Shown here: piece by piece, positions 21,977 through 34,023 of the stretch
How positions within the stretch are numbered: position 1 is the stretch's first letter
Layout: each line of letters begins with the position of its first letter
NCBI GenBank assembly: GCA_027559495.1
Contig: JAMXSV010000003.1
Span: forward strand, 682,001-746,000
Length of the DNA: 64,000 nucleotides
Direction of reading: 5' to 3'
Source: Aurifilum marmelostoma
Lineage: Eukaryota > Ascomycota > Sordariomycetes > Diaporthales > Cryphonectriaceae
Position numbers and translations under genes: made by a program
The notes under the pieces: model-generated
The model's input: the letters and a program-made list of their open reading frames with translations, nothing else
What the model was told of the DNA's origin: nothing
Database searches by the model: none

Positions 21977-24401
21977 GAGGCAGTCTCTCGAGATGGGCGG
22001 TGCGTCCTACATATATATAATTATGTTTGCAAGGCAGAGACCTTGTGTCATGATTCTAAAGTTCTGCAATACTCAGTCGCGCAGCACCATATCACTGCAC
22101 TATACTTTAACTGACTATAAGTCTTGTCACTAGGTATGTCTGTGACGGCACCACTTGTCCCTTTCCTAGGTTCTGGACCCGAGTGAGCTGAGCCAGGCCC
22201 AGTTCCTAGTCTATTCACCAGCCGCAGCGTAGATCTTTTTGCGAATAGTAGGAAACTATCGTCACCTAGCGTTCTGTCAGACACGTTCGCTGGCTCTTCA
22301 ACACAGGGTCGATCAACGCGCCGTGGCCTCATTAAGATGTCATTGTCACATGCCGAGTCAACGGACAGTCACAGTCAATGGATCACTCATTGTCACAAAA
22401 GTTCTCGCGTGGATGGAGAGACAGGTACAAGAGACTTGCTTTCCATAGCGCTAGGTGCTGATCATCAGTTCATGTCGGGGACCGAGACGCGAATAATGTC
22501 TCCAAGTAAACAGAGTCACATGTAATTATATAAGTATGTGGTGATGATTGTTTACCTCTCAGCGTTATTGTTAATTACCAGTGATTTCCTCGACGACAAC
22601 TCTTATTGGTAAAGATTGCTTCATGATATGTGTTGCAGAGTAATTATAAATCTAATCAAGGCAGAGACCTGAACTTCCAATTACATGCCCATCCATCTGG
22701 TCGAATTCAGGCAACAAGACAATCACACAAAGCCGCTCGCCTCACGACCTTTTGTCGATCACCACCATATCTCCATCATAGATCGATGACTGGACCATGT
22801 TGGTCCAGACTCTGAACGTTGACCGTCAATACCCTAGCGCCGAAGCCACTCGTGTGGACTGTATGACTATACAAATAGGCACGCTGTTCATAAATGCTCG
22901 GTGGTCGCCGACAGAGCCATGTGAGCACCGCAGCGCTTCCCCTTTTCTTAAATCCTCGAGCCGGCACTTGTCAAGGGCTCGGATCCTCGAAAATATTGCT
23001 CACAGACAGCCATAAACCAATGACAGCGACGAGAAGTGCGAGCAAGCACTCAACTATATGCTCGTACTTCAGGAGCTGACGGAATCAATAAGGAGTTTCA
23101 AAGTGACCGTGGTGCCTGTCTGTAAAGGAAATACAGATGCCTTCTTCACAGGAGGAAATACGACGACGCATCAGCAAATACGGGGGAGGCGACATGCCGA
23201 CAGCCGCCGACGTACTGTAATCACAGCACTGCATTGTGGGGGCCCAAGGGTGGGGACGGGGGAGAGAAGGACGGGACAAGATGCAGCAGCCTATTCGAGG
23301 CAGCTGGGCTGATCTGTTCCACATCTGTGTGCGGCCGAATGGGCCATGGATCAAGTCACTCCTCTCGGTCCTGAGTGGCGGCGTGTCGGATCTCTCTCGC
23401 TGGGCCCCGCTTCTGGAACATCGTAACGACTGGCCGCCATCGTGATGGATCCTGTCTGCAGTGCTACCACCAAATTGTCTCTTGGAAGAGGGTTGTGGAA
23501 AAGTCCCAATGTCGTATCCGCTCTTTCGGGGAATGGAATGTCCATCTTTTCATCGGTCTTAGAGAAAGATAAAACTGAGGAGAGGGGGGAGGATCGGATC
23601 ACCAAGCGCAGTCACCTTGCCGTGATTCCGGGTCACTGTGTAAGCGGCCGTCTCGGACGACGGGGTACTCAACACAATGGTTTGCACTCAACTCGAGACC
23701 TTCCTTCGCACAGCCGCAGTTGGGGGCCCAGTTCGCGGCTATGAACCATCACTGGCAAGCTTCAAGGGTCAATATTTACACTTCCTTTGTCGTCGACGCT
23801 GTGCTTGGGGCTCCTGAAGTGGCGGAGTTGTCGTAATCTACTAAGCAGTGCAGGACTGCTCGTACTTACATGTTATAACAGCCCAATTGGCTTTCGAGAA
23901 TGACTTGGGGGTTCGCATCCGAGGTCCCTCCCAAGTCGGAGAGTAAGCAGGGCTGAGACTAGACCCGCCAAAACTTCTCACCAAGGCTTATGCAACAGTT
24001 GATGTTTCTCACCAAGGGCATTTGATCCATCATGGGTCCTGCGTAGTGTGGCCAGACACATGCATGCCAGCTGAAATGATGAGGCTCCAGCCAAGGTGTG
24101 GTGATTGGTACAGTTGACCCCTGCAACCGTCTCGTCGGCTGTGTAACCGATGATCCTAAATTTGACATCGATGTTGTGTGGGATTGACATATAATTCCTC
24201 GGTTGCGCTGGAGGGACTTGCATTTTCCCCTTTTTCTCCTGGATAGAACAAAAAAAAATGAAAGGGGGAAAAATCCAAACAGACATAATGTACGGTAGGG
24301 CGTAGTATTTACCGATGTCACATCCATCAGGCTGCGAACAAGACGAGGGACAGAAATATTCATTTCCTCCGAGAGACCGTCCCTCCCACGCTGTGCCTAC
24401 C
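21977..24401. other. intergenic, gene-poor
   Basis: 2.4 kb with only short overlapping frames. TATATATA at 22011-22019 fits the minus-strand frame at 21814. No repeat family or transposon remnant was recognised. The last bases lead into the lectin-like gene. Confidence 0.5.
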
Positions 24402-25922
24402 ATGGTGAGTGCCATTCCGGCAGAAGGGAATGCCCGCACGCTGTGGGCACGAGACCTTGGCTAAATTGCTCTGCAGAGAGATGAGGAGAGATACCCCATA
24501 CCTGTCGTTGCTTCCTCGCAGGGTACACGCTGGGAGACACACGGGCAACAAGACTCCCTTCCGCAGGTCGCGGTACCAGACGGCTGGGACTCCAGACCTC
24601 TTGGGCATGGCCATGACCTGTACGTGAGCGAGACACAAGAGCCATGCAAGCCCAAAGGACAACATAGCCCTCCAACGGTAGGCGCGATCACGCCGCCGCC
24701 GCAGCGCAGGAAGACCATCTTTGGGCTGAGGAGACGGGTTTTCTGGCTGCTATGCGGGGGCGTCTTGGTTCTCGTGGTGGTAGGAGCCGTCGTAGGCGCA
24801 GTGGTCGGTTCCAGCAGGTTCGGGAGTGGCGGCGGGGACGATGACGGAAACAAGTCAAATTCGTCGTCGCCCATGGCTGCAGCGAATCGGCACATCGGGG
24901 CGGCGACCATGAACATCACGGGTTCGACCAGCACGAATGTCCAGGTCGTCTATCAGGATCTGAACACGACCGATCTGCTGTACCGCCTCATCTGGAACGA
25001 CCAGGCTTCCGGAGAGCAAAGGCTGTCGCTGTCGCCTGCCCCCCAGCGAAAGACGCCTATCGCCGTCACGACGGCCAACACGACGGCCAACGACGGGATC
25101 GTGACGAATGTCTTTTACTTGTCCGAGGACCCAAGCGATTCCACCCTATCAGATATCTGCCAGGTGACCCTCGAGTGTCCTCTCAACGCCGAGGACTGCA
25201 CCGTCTCGGACGCGGCAGTTATCAGCGCCAATGCCACCAATGGTGTTGACAACTCGTCTGGCCTCGCTGCAACGCTCCTTTCCGATACCACCGAGGCTCG
25301 AGTATTTTATAGGGCGGGTTCACGCGCCGTGAGAGTCTTGGGCGGAACCAGCGGGCAAGCGAACGGCTGGCAGGACACGGTGGTCGGAAGCGCAACCTAT
25401 GCTGGGTCCGACATTTCCGTAAACTTGGTCCCAGACGGGGACACACTGCAGGTCATCTTCGTGAACGCCAAAACGGAAGAGCTGACAGAATTCCTGTACG
25501 CTGACGCGTCTGGGCCGCAGAGTGTAATTGGTAAGGCACAGCCCGAGTGCGGATCCGTCCTCTACATTTTGCTGCGAGATACTGACAGCAGCGCAGCCAG
25601 TGCCATCGTCACGTCCGATCCGCCAGGCTGGAGCGGAGACGATATGTTCTCGAGCTGCTATGTGCCTAACCAGAGCGAATGGCCAACCGAGCACCATCTC
25701 TATTACGTGTCTTCAACGGGAGGTGTGTATGGCATGTGGGCAAACGGCTCCAGCGGTACTTGGACACAAACACATGACAAAGACTGGGGTACGGTGCAAG
25801 GCGGCATTGCCAGTGTCGGCTGGGACACTCAGATTCGGCTGCTCCATGTGGCTGGCTACCCCGCGACATTGAGCATGTCCGCGAACGACAATGGCCAGTG
25901 GTCAGACGTGGAGACTTTCTGA
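24402..25922 (+). CDS. membrane-anchored lectin-like beta-propeller protein
   Basis: Modelled exons 24402-24404 and 24477-25922 give 482 aa. The first exon is only the ATG, followed directly by a GTGAGT donor; the acceptor is CTGCAG at 24476. The cytosolic N terminus (RDEERYPIPVV, then SLPQVAVPDGWDSRP) leads to GLRR and a single membrane helix of Val/Gly/Leu near residues 105-130, then a Gly/Asp/Ser spacer. The rest is a secreted-side domain with Asn-Xaa-Thr sites and repeated strands ending in tryptophans, as in fungal fucose-lectin-like six-bladed propellers. It could bind sugars at the cell surface; key sugar-binding residues cannot be confirmed. The frame stops at TGA 25920-25922, but a coding-like continuation follows in another register (see findings). 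Confidence 0.72.
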
Positions 25923-26076
25923 CGACAATGATTTCTCCTTCACCCAGGAGGCACTCGAGCCCGGCATCATGTGCCTGTACAGCGCTTTTGTTGAAGCCCC
26001 CGACGAAGGCCAAGAAGTTGTCCTCATCGAAGATGCATGCACGAAATCCGGCGAGAAGCACTCGGGAAATATTGAG
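25923..26076 (+). pseudogene. out-of-frame 3' end of the lectin-like gene
   Basis: One base after the stop region, the next register reads DDNDFSFTQEALEPGIMCLY followed by SAFVEAP and EVVLIEDAC with strong C-ending codons. This matches what one would expect for the last propeller strands. Its real end is uncertain; bias fades after about 26076, although the frame stays open to 26259. Confidence 0.5.
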
Positions 26077-27976
26077 TGTCGATCGTTCTCGAAACCTGAG
26101 AGAGACTCAAGGGGGCGTGGAGTTAAGAAAATCCGATGGAGGAGGTACTTCGAGGGTAGGGCGATGCAAAGCAGTGACCGCGATGGCCAAATCCAACGGG
26201 TCCAAGAAACAAAGGATAATAAGACTCGCAAAGCCTATTTCAGACTCGAATGGCAGTAATAATGAGTGTGGAGGGGGAAACTTTCCGAGGACTGCCCATG
26301 AAACCTGATGCCAGGAATCCGTCATGTCATGCTTGCAGGAGCGGACCGTTGTGGGTTCTAGCGTGAGGTTCGGCAGGTCGGGACTGCAGGGGCCCGTATC
26401 GAGGCATGCGGAAGAAATGGCTCTTGGGGGGGCCGTCATCCGGGAGTCACGCTGTGGCGTCTTGCGTCCTCTCGACTGAGATGTCAATCCCATGCAGGTT
26501 CACGCATGGAATAGGGGGACGGTAGGAAGACGCCATGATCCTCATCATCATCCTCCACAGCTCTGGTTCAATTCGGATGCAGCGTGTAGGGGAAGAACAG
26601 CGTCTGGAAAGGGTGAGGTGTGTCGGAGCATGATGGTTCGACACACTTCTCCAGCACGTGTTTCGGCCAAGGCGGGTTGCGTGACAATTGAGCAGACGTT
26701 CTCGGCTCGAGCGGGGCTGCGATGCATGGACCCTTGAGAGGAGGTTGGCCGAGTTGGACTCTCGTCTGGAAATCTAAATTCTGAGAAACCCTGAACACGC
26801 CAAGCAGGGCGCGAGGCTGAATAGCGAATGCATTAATTAGCCTAAGCAGAAGAGTAGAGAGAGAGAGAGAGAGATGAATAGAGAGACAGTTGCTGGTTGT
26901 AGCGAGAATTGCGGCCCTACCGCGGACCGAATTCGCGAATGGCCGGGGGCTGGCCCCAAAACCAAGTCTTTCGATAATAATTGTAGCATCTCCATCCAGT
27001 TTCTCGAAAGGAAGAAGAAAAAAAAAAAAAAAGAACGCATGCCGTCAGATCGAAATTTCAAGAGCCCGAATACGGAGGGGCGACATGCCACTGAGCAGCG
27101 AATAGAGACAGATGCTGTGTGGCTCGAGGCTAAGACTCGTCCATCCAGGGTAGTGTGGTGAGGGCCATCCTGACTGAGCCGTGGTTTCGACTGCGACAGA
27201 AATAGCTCAGTGCGTCTGCCCTGCAGGCCTGGGCGGGTGACAGGTGACTTTGACGGCGAATGGATGGGTCCTGAAGGGCGTGGACAGTTGTCTTCCACTC
27301 GGCCGGACTCCGTGGGTCGAGGGCGGGAGATTACTCGCTCGGGGTTCAGACGGTCCCAGCTCGTACCGTTTTCGGGGTCAGCCGCACGCGCCTTTTGGAA
27401 TTTGCAGAGGGGCAAACTGGGATGGAGGTGGCCGGGTTCGACGGACTGCAGATCTGAGTCACTTGCGCCAGTGCTGTCCCTGCTCTTTCTGGCCCTGAAG
27501 CTGAGTTGATCACTACTCGTCGTCGTCTTGCCCGACAGCCAAGGTAATGGGGACTCGCATTCCGTAGTCGACGATAATTCTCGGTTGACAAAGATGGTTT
27601 ACCGGGCTTGTGACATGGCAAGGACGCGGTAAAAGGTGAGGAGGACGAAAAGAGCACGGGCCAGTGCGAGGGTACGGGGGGGAAGTCCCGGGAAAGAGCT
27701 ATAGACCCCTGGTGGTGGCCAGATGCCCCTCCCCCCTCAGCAGTGTACCCCTCCATGCTTTCTTTTCAGAGGGGCAACCGCCCTAACAGAGGGGGAAAAA
27801 GAAAAAGAGAAAGAGAAAAAAAAGAGTGTCAGAAGAGAAATGACACAACAACCACCATCACCACCATCATGCCTTACTAGGTAAAATCAGCTGTTCAACC
27901 CTGCTCAAAATTCAGGGGGGAAGATTTTTTTTCTTCTTTCTTGATTGATCAGTCAACACCATTCATACCATAATAC

Positions 27977-27977
<1 letters not shown>

Positions 27978-28009
<32 letters not shown>
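27978..28009. repeat. CAT microsatellite
   Basis: About ten CAT units roughly 600 bases upstream of the GAPDH ATG. Confidence 0.95.
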
Positions 28010-28400
28010 CGACACACTCCACAAGTCTCGGTAGTGTTCCAGCACAGAGGTTTGCCCCGCCGAGCTCGCCTCAGTTAGTGTGTGCTGCGTAGTCCGCACC
28101 GGAGCTCTCCAGCAGTGCAGTGTAGAGTAATCTGGCAAGAGGTGGTGCTGTGTTGTCATGTCATGGGCCTGGGCCTTGGAGGTACATACAGTAGCTGTAA
28201 CTGGGGACTGTACTGGTGGCAGCTATCCCACCCGCCAACTGGGCAACAGCTAGCCCCCCGCCAGCCAATAGCCGTCCGCCCTTTTGCTGTCCACTGGACT
28301 GTCTCCCAGTCCACTACCTACTGTGTACTAGCACGTTACCCGCCCGCTCCTCGATGCTGCCCCTCCCCCTCCCCAATCTCTCACTGACGTTGTTGAGGGC

Positions 28401-28406
28401 TTTAAA
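28401..28406 (+). promoter_or_regulatory. TATA-like element of GAPDH
   Basis: TTTAAA, 199 bases before the ATG, directly followed by a pyrimidine-rich tract; this is the classical core layout of strongly expressed fungal genes. Confidence 0.5.
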
Positions 28407-28599
28407 TCTCTGCTGTCCCTCCCTCCCAACAGCCAACATCTCCTCCCACCTCTTCTCTTCTCCCTCTTCACCCAGCAACCCACACACACATCATCAATTA
28501 CTGCCCTACGATCCTGGAAAGCTCATACAGCTTCACCCCAGCAGTCAGCACTCTCTTATCACACAAGACCCCCCACCACAACTACCTTTAGACAACAAA

Positions 28600-29857
28600 A
28601 TGGTCGTCAAGGTCGGCATCAACGGATTTGGCCGTATTGGCCGTATCGTCTTCCGCAACGCTCACGAGCACCCCGAGGTCGAGATCGTTGCCGTCAACGA
28701 CCCCTTCATTGAGCCCCACTACGCTGTAAGTCCCTCTGTGTCTGCCTTTTGTGACGGGAAGAGCCTGATGGAGATGCTCCCGTCCTCCTCGTCCCCGTCC
28801 TCCCCTCCCGCTATCTTGTCGTACCCGATCGTCCCGAGCTCGAGCTAACTCGGAGCTTCCTCCCGCCCCCCGACAGGCCTACATGCTCAAGTATGACTCT
28901 CAACACGGCAACTTCAAGGGCGAGATCAAGGTCGAGGGCAGCGACCTGGTCGTCGGCGGCAAGAAGGTCCGCTTCTACACCGAGCGTGACCCCGCTGCCA
29001 TCCCCTGGAGCGAGACTGGCGCCCAGTACATTGTCGAGTCCACCGGTGTCTTCACCACCACCGAGAAGGCCAAGGCCCACCTGAAGGGTGGTGCCAAGAA
29101 GGTCATCATCTCTGCCCCCTCGGCCGATGCCCCCATGTACGTGATGGGCGTCAACGAGAAGACCTACGACGGCTCCGCCGATGTCATCTCCAACGCCTCG
29201 TGCACCACCAACTGCCTGGCTCCCCTCGCCAAGGTCATCAACGACGAGTTCAAGATCATTGAGGGTCTCATGACCACCGTCCACTCCTACACCGCCACCC
29301 AGAAGACCGTCGACGGTCCCTCCGCCAAGGACTGGCGTGGTGGACGTACCGCCGCCCAGAACATCATCCCCTCCTCCACCGGTGCCGCCAAGGCTGTCGG
29401 CAAGGTCATCCCCGAGCTCAACGGCAAGCTCACCGGCATGTCCATGCGTGTGCCCACCTCTAACGTCTCCGTTGTTGACCTGACCTGCCGCATTGAGAAG
29501 GGTGCCAGCTACGACCAGATCAAGGCCGCCATCAAGAAGGCTGCCGACGGTCCCCTCAAGGGTGAGTACAAGATCTCAAGAACCACACCACGGACGGAAA
29601 CGCCGAGGAAGGCACCGAATAGATCAAGCTTGCTGACAATTGCTATTACAACAGGTGTCCTGGGTTACACTGAGGACGACGTCGTCTCTACCGACATGAA
29701 CGGCAACCCCCACTCCTCCATCTTCGATGCCAAGGCCGGTATCTCCCTGAACGACAACTTCGTCAAGCTGGTCTCGTGGTACGATAACGAGTGGGGCTAC
29801 TCCCGCCGTGTCCTCGACCTCATCTCCCACGTCGCCAAGGTCGATGGCAACGCCTAG
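28600..29857 (+). CDS. gpdA: glyceraldehyde-3-phosphate dehydrogenase
   Basis: The NAD-dependent glycolytic enzyme of the cytosol. Exons 28600-28725, 28877-29561 and 29655-29857 give 337 aa, the usual length. The Rossmann start is VKVGINGFGRIGR. The catalytic Cys151 lies in ASCTTNC, with the His in TVHSYTATQ and the phosphate-binding SSTGAAKAVGKV segment intact. The C terminus is NEWGYSRRVLDLI...DGNA. Intron 1 follows HYA; intron 2 splits a Gly codon before VLGYTEDDV. Nearly all codons end in C or G, as expected for a very highly expressed gene. No peroxisomal PTS1 appears in frame after the stop. Confidence 0.98.
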
Positions 29858-30935
29858 ACTGTGACCAACACCTTGAAACACGGCGTCACCGGCACCATCA
29901 CTGCCGTATCGGAGACTCTGAAGCCCGCTTTTCAATAGTTGAATACACATCCCTAAGGGAGACAATATGGAAGAGGGAATAAAGAAGAAGAAAAAGAATA
30001 AGGCAGCGAAGTATAGTCGGTAACGTCACAACGACTATTGCGGCCATGGCAGACCAGGGCCTGGATCGGCGCCGTGGGGTATGTGGCCTGGTGCATGGTA
30101 GTCATTAGTTAAGCTACGTACGCGACTCCTAATAAATCACCAAAAAAAGTTAGAACAAGAATGAGGAACTGGATGGCATGTGTGTGTGCATTTCATCGTG
30201 ACTTTTTCTTTTCTTTTTCTTTCGAGAAGCCCTATATCACGAGGACTCCTTTTGCAATAGGAGGACTATCTGCCTCTACAGCTGTGTCACATGGCGTGAC
30301 GGGTTCATAAATCAGTCAACATCTACTCGTGCACCACTTCGCAAAACAACCGTCCAATGCATATTATCAGCCCTTTGAAATCAAGAAAAAAGAAACAAAA
30401 GGTATTTAGGATTTGGTATCAGAGACCATGCATGCATCGAATAAACACTACCGCGCCCCCCTTGCCTTCCTTGTTTCGAATCCCCGCCTCCTTATTTTTT
30501 CCCTAGGCAAGGAGAGTGAATCATATGTGCCGTCCCTCAACGGCCGTGCCTTTGCTCGTCTTTAAGTCCAACGCTCCAATGCCCCCCATCCATGGAAACC
30601 ATCCAGCCATCCAGGCAAACGGGTCTTGCATGTTCCCATTATCCTGAAGCCCCTCTGTTCAATAATGTTTGTGATTTTTTGTGCCTTTCTTGAAAACCCA
30701 TTCTTTGGGTGTGAGAAAAACCCATTTGACACCACAATTTGTGGTCTTCTCCAACAAGTCGTAGACGGTAGGGCCGGTAACCTTTGGATTTCTTGGGTTG
30801 TGATGAATCGTGTGGTACAAGGTACCCAACCTTAGTCCATCTGGCACACCCACACAACCCAGAAAGTCATTCTTCCTCACGTTCCACTTTGCCGTTGACT
30901 GTCCACTACTGCAGCAGCATCATGAGGACGCCTCA
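29858..30935. other. convergent 3' space GAPDH / SR protein
   Basis: Contains two AATAAA motifs (29978-29983 and 30131-30136) that may direct GAPDH 3' end formation. Other frames are short. No gene was seen. Confidence 0.5.
29978..29983 (+). terminator. poly(A) signal-like motif of GAPDH
   Basis: AATAAA 120 bases beyond the stop codon, followed by an A/G-rich run. Confidence 0.4.
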
Positions 30936-33900
30936 CTAAAAAGCGGCACCACCAGCGCCCTCGCCAGCAATGGTCTTTATGCTCTGGTCAGACAGGTCGC
31001 TCTTGAGCTTGAACGCCTCGCCCTCCCGCTCCAGCCTGTCCCACATGCGGAGTGCCGAGCGGAGCTTCTCGTCCTTGGCCTTGAGCTCGCCGCGGATGCG
31101 TTCCTCCTCCTCCTTGAGGCGCCTGTGGTGTGACTCGAGCTCCCTGGTGACGCCCGTCATGAGCGGGGTCGAGGACGGGTCGAGCTTGCCGCCGGGGACG
31201 ATGGGGGGCATGCCTGCGATGAGGTTCTGTGCGAGGGTCATGCGCTGTCCACCTTGTGCAGCAGGGCCCGTGGGTGGGTTAAAGGGCTTGGATGCGACAG
31301 ACGGAGAGGAGGCGGCCGAGATGGAGGCGCGCGGACCGGTCGGTACGGCATTGGCGGAGTGAGGTGCCGCTGGAGAGGCCGGCGGAGGTGCGAAGCGCGA
31401 GGGTGTGCCAGCCCAGGCGCCACGGCCACCGCCTCGTGCTGCAAAGCCGCCACCACGAGCAGGAGGCACATAACCGCGAGGTCCAGAGGGAGGGATTGTA
31501 GGGCTGGTCGCGTCTGCACGGTTGTGCGGAACCACAGGAGTAGTAGGGTATCGCGGCGGGGCTGGCGAAGGCGCTGGCACGACATTGGGATTGTTGAGGT
31601 TTCTGGTCGCGCTTGGGCCTGTAGGCGGTGCTCTCAGGGCTGCAGGACCGCGTGGCGGAGACTTGGCGCGTGGAGGAGACCTGAGGGGTGTCTGAATTCT
31701 CGGCGTCGCAGTGCGAACCGGAATGGAGTTTACGTCACTCAGGCCAGCGGGGGAGTGAGGTAGAGGCGACTGCTGTCGGGAGCGGTTGTTGTCATATCCA
31801 CGCGACATGGGCCGAGGCGGAGACGAGACGCGCGAGCGCGAGTTGGAGCGCGACGTGATGGCAGATGGCACGGCTGACTCCCGTTCTCGTGTGGGCGAGG
31901 GCCGTCGGTAAGCCGAGCCTGGGCCATATCGGTCATCGCGGCGGTCGGGAGAGCGCGAGCGGGGACGGTAGGCTACGCCGCCACCAATGCCGCGAAGCAT
32001 TGGTGGTGGAGATCGGCGGAGGGGTGAACGAGCCCGATCGCGTCGGTCGCGATCTAATGGCGACCGAGATCTGCGCCTAGGAGGCGGACGTGAGCTTGGA
32101 TGCCAATAAGAATGATCCCAACGTCCCATATTGTGTGTGTGTGTTTGTTTGTTTGTTTGTAGGTTGGTGTGAGGTTTGGGTTGGGGATGGAAGGTCAAGG
32201 AGAAAGAGAGCAGGGGGGGCGGGGGAAGAACGAAAGAAGGAGACTGAGGCTGGAGCTTACCGGTCACGGTTGTCGAAATCTCGGCGGGGTGAGCGGACTC
32301 TATCGAACCTATCATCCCGTCTCGGAGGCGGCGAATAGCGGTTTGGTGACCGGCGGGGCGGGCTTCGTCGAGGCGAGACACGCCTGACGGGGCTTCGAAC
32401 CCGGCCTCGACTATCGTCCCTGCGCCGCCAGCTCTCACCGCCACTGTCGCGCGCACGGTCCGGTCCCCTGTATCTATCAGGGCTGCGCGAACGGCGCCTG
32501 GGCGACCTCTTCGGAACGTAGCTATCGCTCGCAGCAGGTGGCGTGCGCGCCCGAACATCTCTGTCCCTGGCCAGGTCTCGGTCCCGGTCTCGGTCGCGAT
32601 CTCTTGGAGGGCTCCTGGGCCTGCGTGGAGGAGTGCGCTCTCGGTCTCGGTTAAACGGCCGGTATGACTCTCCGGCTCCGTAGCGGAGGACTTCTCCGTC
32701 CTCATATCTGATGATGTCTGGGTTAGTACGAGCACTTCGAGATTGCTTCCTGCGAGTGTGAGACGATGGAGGAAAATAATCCGCGACACGACCAGGTGGG
32801 GAGAGAGGATAGCAGGCAGGCAGTCCACGGCCCAGAGGGCTCGTCTCATGAGTAACTTCATAGGCCCCATTGATGCTAGCAGACGAACTGCAGGCCCAGG
32901 TAATCTCATTGGGGCGTCTGTACGCCCGGATCTTCTCCAGTTCCATCGGCTCGTCGGGAGAAGCGAAACCTCCCTGCCATGCGCCGATGCATGTGAGATC
33001 GGCGTCATGACGAGGAATAGCAGAGGTTCCTAGCCTAGGCATGACGCCGGTCATGCTAGCGTCATCCTGGCCAGCTGCGGCGCCGTGCGCTGCAACACTG
33101 CCGTTGTCGCTGCTGTCGACCCAGATCTCGAAATCGTTGTTCGAGATGGTTGTGCTTGCATCGACTTCTTGAAGAGCCTCGAAGCCGCCGTGGGCCCGCG
33201 CGTTCTCGCAGCGTCCGTGTTCGGAAGATCTCATCGACGGGAGCGAGGCCATAGAGAGCTCTCCGCCGAGCCCGCTGTCCTCTGGACTGGGTCTCCATGT
33301 CTTGTGTGGTGCGACGAGAGTAGGCGGAGAGGTAAGGGTGCCACTCGGGGATGCTGATTCCCAGTCATACTGGGTCTGCACTTCGTCAGGCTGACGGGGT
33401 CCGCAGGGCAGGGGCTGCAGAGGCTGTCGGCGCGTGGGAGCTACAGGTCCCAAGGGGTCGACATTCTCGATGTCCATGTTCTTCAAGCCCTCATCCTCGG
33501 GGTCCACGCTCTCGAGGTCGTTCATGTCGAGGGTGTACTCGACCCGCTCGTCCTTCACGGTGACAGAGTCCGCCTCAGACTCTTGGCCCGCCAACTCCGT
33601 GCCCTCGTCGAACGCATTGATAGACGCCGACTGTGCCGTGGACGCAAGAAGATCTGGAGTGGGCCCATACCCATCGAAGAATTCATCACCGTACCAGTCC
33701 AGGTCGGCCGACTGATTGACGACTGGGAGCTGATCAAAGCCTTCACACAGGAGCGAGATCTGCATCGAGCTGTTGGAGAAGGCTGGGTGTCCTGGGAACG
33801 AGCGGGAATCGGCCTCAACGAGTTGGTGAGGAGGGCTGGCGTAGGTGAAGCAGGCTGTACGGCCGATGGCATCCTCGTAGTCGTACTCGTCGTCGTGTGC

Positions 33901-34023
33901 AAAATCAGACATGAGGGACAGGGAGGGGGAAGCGTCCTGAACAGGGTTGAGGAGGCGGTCGAGTGACATGCGGCTTGCGATATCCTCAGGCGCAGGAACT
34001 GGTCGTGCGGTGGTGATATCCAT
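30936..34023 (-). CDS. SR-rich (RS/RD repeat) nuclear protein
   Basis: Exons 34023-32261 and 32094-30936 give 973 aa; the intron (GTAAGC...CCAAG) splits an Arg codon. The N-terminal 400 or so residues are acidic and disordered, with no known domain. From IIRYEDGEVLRYG onward the protein is rich in RD, RS and RSP repeats (RSPRRRSRSPDRYR and alike), then Pro/Ser-rich, RGG-like (ARGGGFAARGGGRG), and ends in a charged coiled coil (RELESHHRRLKEEEERI). The second part resembles the SRRM1-like proteins annotated in many ascomycetes, which probably act in mRNA processing. The acidic first part may belong to a separate gene fused by my model; a TACTAAC followed by CAG at 32718-32728 (minus strand) could be an acceptor at the border. 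Confidence 0.65.

Larger units (their letters stand above)
26077..28599. promoter_or_regulatory. intergenic, GAPDH upstream region
   Basis: No gene was seen. It holds short GA runs near 26860, an A15 run near 27015, a 39-nt all-purine stretch at 27788-27826, a CAT microsatellite at 27978-28009, a TTTAAA element at 28401 and a CT-rich leader to 28599. The last kilobase is likely the strong GAPDH promoter. Confidence 0.55.

Noticed and set aside
29855..29940. Readthrough extension of GAPDH towards a peroxisomal form
   Set aside because: The frame after TAG is open for about 27 codons but ends in AFQ, not a PTS1 tripeptide.
32385..32400. tRNA T-arm-like GGGTTCGAAGCC (minus strand)
   Set aside because: It lies in RS-repeat coding sequence and no acceptor, D or anticodon arms can be folded around it.
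30936..33008. 690-codon unspliced minus-strand frame over the SR gene
   Set aside because: Its upstream half is a different register from the RS-coding frame; the spliced model keeps RS repeats on both sides of the intron.
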